Positions 6,776-10,346 of a DNA stretch of 10,346 nucleotides are shown here, one piece after another (the stretch's first letter is position 1; each line of letters starts with the position of its first letter). The DNA is from Parcubacteria group bacterium (lineage in GTDB: Bacteria > Patescibacteriota > Minisyncoccia > UBA6257 > JAAZHW01): positions 1 to 10,346 of the forward strand of contig JAAZHW010000032.1 in the NCBI GenBank assembly GCA_012510515.1, read 5' to 3'. The notes under the pieces are model-generated. The model saw nothing but the letters and a program-made list of their open reading frames with translations. It did no database searches and was not told the DNA's origin. The position numbers and the translations under genes were made by a program.

Positions 6776-6802
6776 AAATAAAAAAGCAGGTTTCCCTGCT
6801 TT
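6776..6802 (-). terminator. Intrinsic terminator after the four-helix membrane protein gene
   Basis: A perfect 8-bp stem (AAAGCAGG 6783-6790 with CCTGCTTT 6795-6802) has a 4-base loop and four G:C pairs. On the minus strand it is followed by TTTATTTATT, and it begins 15 bases beyond the stop of the gene at 6817-7242. On the plus strand it is followed by ATTTTTTT, so it could work in both directions. It is the strongest hairpin I found in the window. Confidence 0.85.
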
Positions 6803-6816
6803 ATTTTTTTTATTTC

Positions 6817-7242
6817 TTACATTGCCAAAAATTTTTTTAATTTTTGATAATAAACCCAATAAAGTATGGTGCAAACAATTAATTTCAAAACATTTACAAA
6901 ATTAATTGTTTCGGGCATTAGCAATAATATCAACAGAGATGCTATTGCTAAAAAGATCATTATAAATAAGATATATAAAAAAATTATTTTTATAATTTTT
7001 TTAATATATTGTTTTACTATGATTCTCGAATATTTTTCTATTTTTTTAATATAAAAATATCCGATAAAAATCAAAACAACAAAATACATGACCAAGAAAT
7101 TAAATTCCTGATATTTTTCCTGATTTAGCAATGTATAGAAATCTAAATAGAAATCTAATATTACTATCGGAAAAAACTGTATTGGAATTACTGTTATCGA
7201 TAGAAGCACTGCTTCTAAGGCATTTTTTTTGGTTTCTTTCAT
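6817..7242 (-). CDS. Four-helix integral membrane protein of unknown function
   Basis: A 141-residue protein that I do not recognise. Hydrophobic segments lie at about 9-34, 47-64, 81-108 and 116-133, linked by a short acidic loop (40-46) and basic stretches (KKIEKYSR 66-73; KQYIKKIIK 77-85). The positive charges place the loop after the second helix, and the Lys-rich C-terminus, on the cytoplasmic side. No catalytic or binding motif is visible. The gene is real by context: it has a promoter-like sequence upstream, a good terminator 15 bases downstream, and it ends in TAA. It is a monocistronic unit between the CAP gene and the divergent OB-fold gene. It contains no Gly-rich transporter motif. 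A small-molecule or ion function cannot be excluded, but nothing supports one. Confidence 0.8.
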   Translation of the reverse strand: MKETKKNALEAVLLSITVIPIQFFPIVILDFYLDFYTLLNQEKYQEFNFLVMYFVVLIFIGYFYIKKIEKYSRIIVKQYIKKIIKIIFLYILFIMIFLAIASLLILLLMPETINFVNVLKLIVCTILYWVYYQKLKKFLAM

Positions 7243-7277
7243 AATAATGTTTTATTTAATTGTTAAAGATAATTTTT

Positions 7278-7310
7278 ATTATATAAAAACAAATTTTTAT
7301 AAATTGTCAA
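7278..7310 (-). promoter_or_regulatory. Probable promoter of the four-helix membrane protein gene
   Basis: On the minus strand a perfect TTGACA (plus coordinates 7305-7310) lies upstream of a TATATAAT run (7278-7285). The exact TATAAT is 21 bases from the -35, while the overlapping TATATA is 19 bases away. The spacing is therefore longer than the ideal 17 and the -10 assignment is uncertain. The leader would be about 30 bases. Confidence 0.5.
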
Positions 7311-7318
7311 GTTAAATA

Positions 7319-7347
7319 TTTTTAATTTTATAAAAATTTATTATAAT
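7319..7347 (+). promoter_or_regulatory. Possible promoter of the OB-fold/alr/GerMN cluster
   Basis: A perfect TATAAT at 7342-7347 has a poor -35 match (TTTTTA, 7319-7324) at 17 bases. It is the only clear -10 on the plus strand of the 147-base divergent intergenic region. Transcription would begin near 7354, at the edge of the small hairpin at 7353-7371. Confidence 0.45.
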
Positions 7348-7352
7348 TAAGT

Positions 7353-7371
7353 AAGCAAAAGTCGTTTGCTT
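7353..7371 (+). other. Small hairpin in the 5' leader of the OB-fold gene
   Basis: AAGCAAA (7353-7359) and TTTGCTT (7365-7371) form a perfect 7-bp stem around a 5-base loop AGTCG. No run of T follows on either strand, so it is not a terminator. It starts at the predicted transcription start and ends 18 bases before the ATG. It could be a 5' mRNA-stabilising stem or a dyad for a DNA-binding protein; both are inference. Confidence 0.4.
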
Positions 7372-7389
7372 TAATAAATAATTAAATAT

Positions 7390-8361
7390 ATGAAAAATAA
7401 ATACTTTATTTTTACAATTATCATTTTTATGGGTTTAATCGCTTTTAATTTTAATAAGGTGGTTACTGCTCAACAATCAAACAATTTGTTAATTATACCG
7501 CCAGATTCATCTCAAACTACTTCTACGCCAACTATTTTGCCAACGCCCGAAATTATACCACCTAATATTAAAAATATTAATATTGATGATTTAAAACAAT
7601 CTTTGGTTATCAACGAAATTAAGGGTAGATATATTTGTCAAAATATTGGTGGTTGTCCTAATATTGATAAAAAAGGAGAGACAGAAATAACAATAAAATC
7701 AGCAATTATTACCGGTATTAGCAACGATTCTTTAAATATTAAAATTTTTGATATAAATTATGATGTTGATTTAACTGATGCTAAAATTTTACGTTCTCAA
7801 TGGATTGGCACTGATTTAAATAATTTTTCCAATGGCGATATTGTAAATGTTTATGGATTTTTAGATGAAAATAATTTTCATTTAATTCATGCTCAAACAG
7901 TACGAAACATGTCTCTCTATAAAAATTTAGTTATTTTTAATGGAATTATTTCTAATCCTATTAATAACACTTTTATTCTTAAAACTGAAAAAAATGATGA
8001 TATAAATGTTATCGTTAATAATGATACAAAAATTATTAAAGTAGAATCAGCTGCCTGTATTATGATTTATCCACCTGTTGATTGTCCAAAAAGCATTGCT
8101 CATTTAATTAGTTTTAATGATTTAAAAAACGACGATAGAGCGATTGTTAGAGGAAATTGGGAAAATAATAGTAATCATTTTATTGCTGAACAAATTATTG
8201 TGGGAAATGATGGTCGGGAATTCTTTAATAAAAAATTAGACATTCAAAACAATGTTAAAAATCAAGAAAGTTTGAGAGAACAAATAAAAAACCAAATTAA
8301 AAATTTAGAAGAACAAATTAAAAAATTACGTGAGCAAACAAAAATTCAATCATCTCATTAA
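7390..8361 (+). CDS. Secreted protein with two DUF5666-like (OB-fold) domains and a C-terminal coiled coil
   Basis: A 323-residue protein with a typical signal peptide: MKNKYF, hydrophobic core about 6-20, and likely cleavage after VTA (residue 27) before QQ. A Pro/Thr/Ser linker (37-60) leads to a Cys-containing segment (YICQNIGGCPN, Cys83 and Cys89). Two repeats of the same small beta domain follow at about 103-173 and 180-273. Each runs from an opening G-I strand, through a T/D-K-I strand, to DLNNFSNGDIVNVYG or FNDLKNDDRAIVRG, and closes with HAQTV or AEQII. A second Cys pair (Cys223, Cys232) lies in domain two, so disulphides outside the cell are possible. Residues about 285-318 form a charged coiled coil with heptad-like LREQIKNQIKNLEEQIKKL. 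The function is unknown. The gene lies 39 bases before alr on the same strand with no terminator between them. Confidence 0.87.
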   Translation: MKNKYFIFTIIIFMGLIAFNFNKVVTAQQSNNLLIIPPDSSQTTSTPTILPTPEIIPPNIKNINIDDLKQSLVINEIKGRYICQNIGGCPNIDKKGETEITIKSAIITGISNDSLNIKIFDINYDVDLTDAKILRSQWIGTDLNNFSNGDIVNVYGFLDENNFHLIHAQTVRNMSLYKNLVIFNGIISNPINNTFILKTEKNDDINVIVNNDTKIIKVESAACIMIYPPVDCPKSIAHLISFNDLKNDDRAIVRGNWENNSNHFIAEQIIVGNDGREFFNKKLDIQNNVKNQESLREQIKNQIKNLEEQIKKLREQTKIQSSH

Positions 8362-8400
8362 AAACATCTATTTTTGCTAATTTATTATTAAATTTAAAAT

Positions 8401-9561
8401 ATGAATTTTTTAAATTCTTATCGCATTTTTAAAAATAATTTAAAAGGGTATCAGCCAAATTATCATTTATTAAGATTAGAAATAGATTCTCAACAATTAA
8501 AAAATAATATTCATTTTATTAAAACTAAATTTAATATTCCTTATCTAACAGCAGTTTTAAAAAGTAATGCTTATGGTCATGGATTAAAAGAAATAGGAAA
8601 AATACTTGATTCAAATTCACAAATTTTTTACTTAGCAGTAGATAATATTATAGAAGCTAAGATATTACGAAATTTTAATATTAAAAAACCTATTATAATT
8701 CTTGGGTATGTACCGCAAAATATTTTAAAAGATTTAAAAAGAATAAAAAATATTATTTTGGTTGTTAATTCTTTAACTCAAGCTGAAATTCTTTCTCAAA
8801 AAATTAACTTTCCTTTAACTGTTCATATTAAAATTGATACTGGTTTGCATCGACAGGGTATTTCTCTAAAAGAATTAATCACTACTATAGAAATTTTAAA
8901 ACGAAATCCTTATCTTAAAATTCAAGGATTAATGTCTCACTTGGCCGAACCAACCAATAATAAAAATCTTTCTATTAAACAATTAGAATGCTGGAAAGAA
9001 GGTGTGGCGATTTATAAAAGAATGATTCCTGATTATCAATCTCATTTTTTCCATCTTTTAGCTACAGCCGGAATTAATTATTTTTCTCAAATTGAAAATA
9101 ATTTAGCGCGTATAGGAATTGGTATTTATGGATTTGATACTACCACTGAAAAAAATTTATCTGTAAAACCAGTTTTATCTTTATTTGCAAAAATAGTAAA
9201 TATTAAAACCGTAAAGAAAGGAGAGGGTGTGGGATATGGATTTAGTTGGATTGCCAATAAAGATACCAAAATAGCGGTTATTCCCTGTGGTTATTATGAA
9301 GGAGTGCCACGTTATTTAAGCAATGTCGGCTATTTTTATTATCAAGATAAACCCCTAAAAATTATTGGTCGGGTAAGTATGAATTTAACGATTATTGATA
9401 TTTCCGAAATTAATAATTTACAATTAGAAGATGAAGTGGAAGTTTTTTCAACCGATCCTCAAAAATTAAATTCTTTTAATAATGTAGCTGATATTGGCAA
9501 AACCATTCCTTACGAAGTGTTGGTTCATTTATCTCCTCAAATTAAAAGAGTTGTTAAATAA
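8401..9561 (+). CDS. alr: Alanine racemase (PLP-dependent)
   Basis: A 386-residue fold-type III racemase that interconverts L- and D-alanine in the cytoplasm and supplies D-Ala for peptidoglycan. The PLP lysine is Lys54 in AVLKSNAYGHG. KIDTGLHRQG (144-153) and SHLAEP (179-184) match conserved barrel strands. Arg237 in ARIGIGIYG is the residue that contacts the PLP pyridine nitrogen. The second catalytic base, Tyr279, is in GVGYGFSW. The C-terminal beta domain carries GRVSMNLTIIDIS (323-335) and the closing YEVLVHLSPQIKRV (371-384). The length is normal, apart from about 20-25 extra residues before the usual start (RLEIDSQQLKNNI at 25-37). No later Met fits, so the ATG at 8401 stands. There is no Shine-Dalgarno sequence. 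It is followed after 27 bases by the Gmad2/GerMN gene, which suggests co-expression of envelope functions. Confidence 0.97.
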   Translation: MNFLNSYRIFKNNLKGYQPNYHLLRLEIDSQQLKNNIHFIKTKFNIPYLTAVLKSNAYGHGLKEIGKILDSNSQIFYLAVDNIIEAKILRNFNIKKPIIILGYVPQNILKDLKRIKNIILVVNSLTQAEILSQKINFPLTVHIKIDTGLHRQGISLKELITTIEILKRNPYLKIQGLMSHLAEPTNNKNLSIKQLECWKEGVAIYKRMIPDYQSHFFHLLATAGINYFSQIENNLARIGIGIYGFDTTTEKNLSVKPVLSLFAKIVNIKTVKKGEGVGYGFSWIANKDTKIAVIPCGYYEGVPRYLSNVGYFYYQDKPLKIIGRVSMNLTIIDISEINNLQLEDEVEVFSTDPQKLNSFNNVADIGKTIPYEVLVHLSPQIKRVVK

Positions 9562-9588
9562 TTTATTTAAATTAAAATAATTAAAACA

Positions 9589-10346
9589 ATGTTTAAAAAT
9601 AAAAATATTTTAATCATAATTATCCTCGTTTTGGTTATTATAATAATAAGTGGAATATTTTTTTATCAAAAAAATTCTCAACCCATCAATCATTCAAACA
9701 ACAAACAAAATGCTATTCAAGAACAAATTAAAGTTTTTAAACCCCAAGCCAATGATTTAATTAATAATATTTTGGTTATTGATGGCGAAGCAAAGGGTAA
9801 TTGGTTTTTTGAAGCTACGGCTCCTTTTTATGTTCTTGATTCTAATTTTTCTACTATTACGAGTGGTTTTATTCAAGCAAAAGATAATTGGATGACAGAA
9901 AATTTTGTTCCTTTTCATCAAGAAATTAAAATTGAACCCAAAACAGAAAGCGGATATTTAGTTTTAAAAAATGATAACCCTTCTGGTTTGCCGGAAAAAG
10001 ATTTATTTTTAATGATTCCTATAAAATTTGATCTATCGGAAATGGAAACTTCTTCGGAAAATTCGGAAAAAATGATTATTAAAGTATTTTTTAATAATAA
10101 TAATTTAGATCCTGAATTTTCTTGTAATAAAGTTTTTCCAGTAGAAAGAGAAGTTGTCAAAACTCAAGCAATAGCAAGAGCCGCTCTTGAAGAATTATTA
10201 AAAGGCGTAAGTGAAGAAGAAAAAAATCAAGGTTATTTTACAAGTATTAATCCCGACGTAAAGATTCAATCACTTAAAATAGAAAATGGCATAGCTTTTG
10301 TTGATTTTAACGAGCAGTTAGAATTTCAAGTTGGCGGTTCTTGTAG
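9589..10346 (+). CDS. Gmad2-GerMN envelope protein (partial, runs off the window end)
   Basis: The frame is open from the ATG at 9589 to the last base, giving 252 residues with no stop, so it is truncated by the window. A signal anchor lies at about 7-26. Residues about 47-150 match the Gmad2 immunoglobulin-like domain, with GEAKGNWFFEATAPFYVLD (66-84) and DNWMTENFVPFHQEI (99-113) as clear hallmarks. From about 163 the GerMN domain begins: IKVFFNNNNLDPEFSCNKVF, then VKTQAIARAALEELLKG, then IENGIAFVDFNEQL, ending in the conserved GGSC. GerMN was named from the spore germination protein GerM but also occurs in lipoproteins and envelope proteins of bacteria that do not form spores. Nothing else here points to sporulation, so a cell-wall-associated role is the better inference. 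The minus-strand frame at 9918-10160 is its shadow. Confidence 0.92.
   Translation, partial: MFKNKNILIIIILVLVIIIISGIFFYQKNSQPINHSNNKQNAIQEQIKVFKPQANDLINNILVIDGEAKGNWFFEATAPFYVLDSNFSTITSGFIQAKDNWMTENFVPFHQEIKIEPKTESGYLVLKNDNPSGLPEKDLFLMIPIKFDLSEMETSSENSEKMIIKVFFNNNNLDPEFSCNKVFPVEREVVKTQAIARAALEELLKGVSEEEKNQGYFTSINPDVKIQSLKIENGIAFVDFNEQLEFQVGGSC

Noticed and set aside
6866..7054. 62-residue open frame on the plus strand
   Set aside because: It is a shadow of the four-helix membrane protein, which has promoter and terminator signals on its own strand.
1958..7367. Shared AAAGTCGTTT sequence about 30 bases before the starts at 1994 and 7390, considered as a common regulatory site
   Set aside because: The match is only about ten bases. 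A similar GTCGTTTT also occurs inside coding sequence near 1540, so chance is the simpler explanation.
9918..10160. 80-residue open frame on the minus strand
   Set aside because: It is antisense to the Gmad2-GerMN protein, which has unmistakable domain hallmarks.
1..10346. Alternative genetic code (UGA as Gly or Trp)
   Set aside because: All frames are intact with UGA as a stop, Trp is encoded by TGG in conserved positions, and every gene ends in TAA.
1..10346. CRISPR array, insertion sequence, phage, tRNA or rRNA
   Set aside because: I saw no spaced direct repeats, transposase or integrase motifs, tRNA-like cloverleaf or rRNA core sequence on either strand.

Overview
This window comes from a very AT-rich bacterial chromosome (by eye, roughly one quarter to 30 % GC). 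It most resembles a member of the Candidate Phyla Radiation (Patescibacteria, Parcubacteria-like). The support is the gene content: a free-standing ATP-cone protein, a membrane-anchored CAP protein with C-terminal membrane helices, DUF5666-like OB-fold proteins, a Gmad2/GerMN protein outside a sporulation context, and a compact layout. Almost no start codon has a Shine-Dalgarno sequence. All eleven complete genes end in TAA. The reading frames are intact under the standard bacterial code. The lineage is inferred from recalled family patterns, not from a database search.

Layout. (1) 13-297: a 94-residue ATP-cone protein. (2) 355-5654: a same-strand cluster made of an ECF-type sigma factor, a small multi-helix membrane protein, a membrane-anchored OB-fold-like protein, a MacA/YknX-type adaptor, a MacB/LolD-type ATPase and a MacB/FtsX-type permease. 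A weak terminator-like hairpin (962-988) lies between the sigma gene and the rest. (3) 5669-7242, minus strand: a CAP-domain (SCP/YkwD-like) membrane protein with a very good promoter, and a four-helix membrane protein of unknown function with its own terminator. (4) 7390-10346, plus strand: a secreted protein with two OB-like domains and a coiled coil, alanine racemase (alr), and a Gmad2-GerMN protein cut off by the window end.

How the genes may work together. The theme is the cell envelope. The exporter cluster has the layout of an ECF-sigma-controlled MacAB/YknXYZ-type efflux or envelope-stress module, with the small membrane protein as a candidate anti-sigma or accessory factor. The alr gene supplies D-alanine for peptidoglycan. 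The CAP, OB-fold and Gmad2/GerMN proteins are all predicted to be anchored or exported and to act outside the membrane. Nothing in the window is a mobile element, CRISPR array, rRNA or tRNA. The most interesting unit is the sigma-to-exporter cluster with its two accessory proteins of unknown role.
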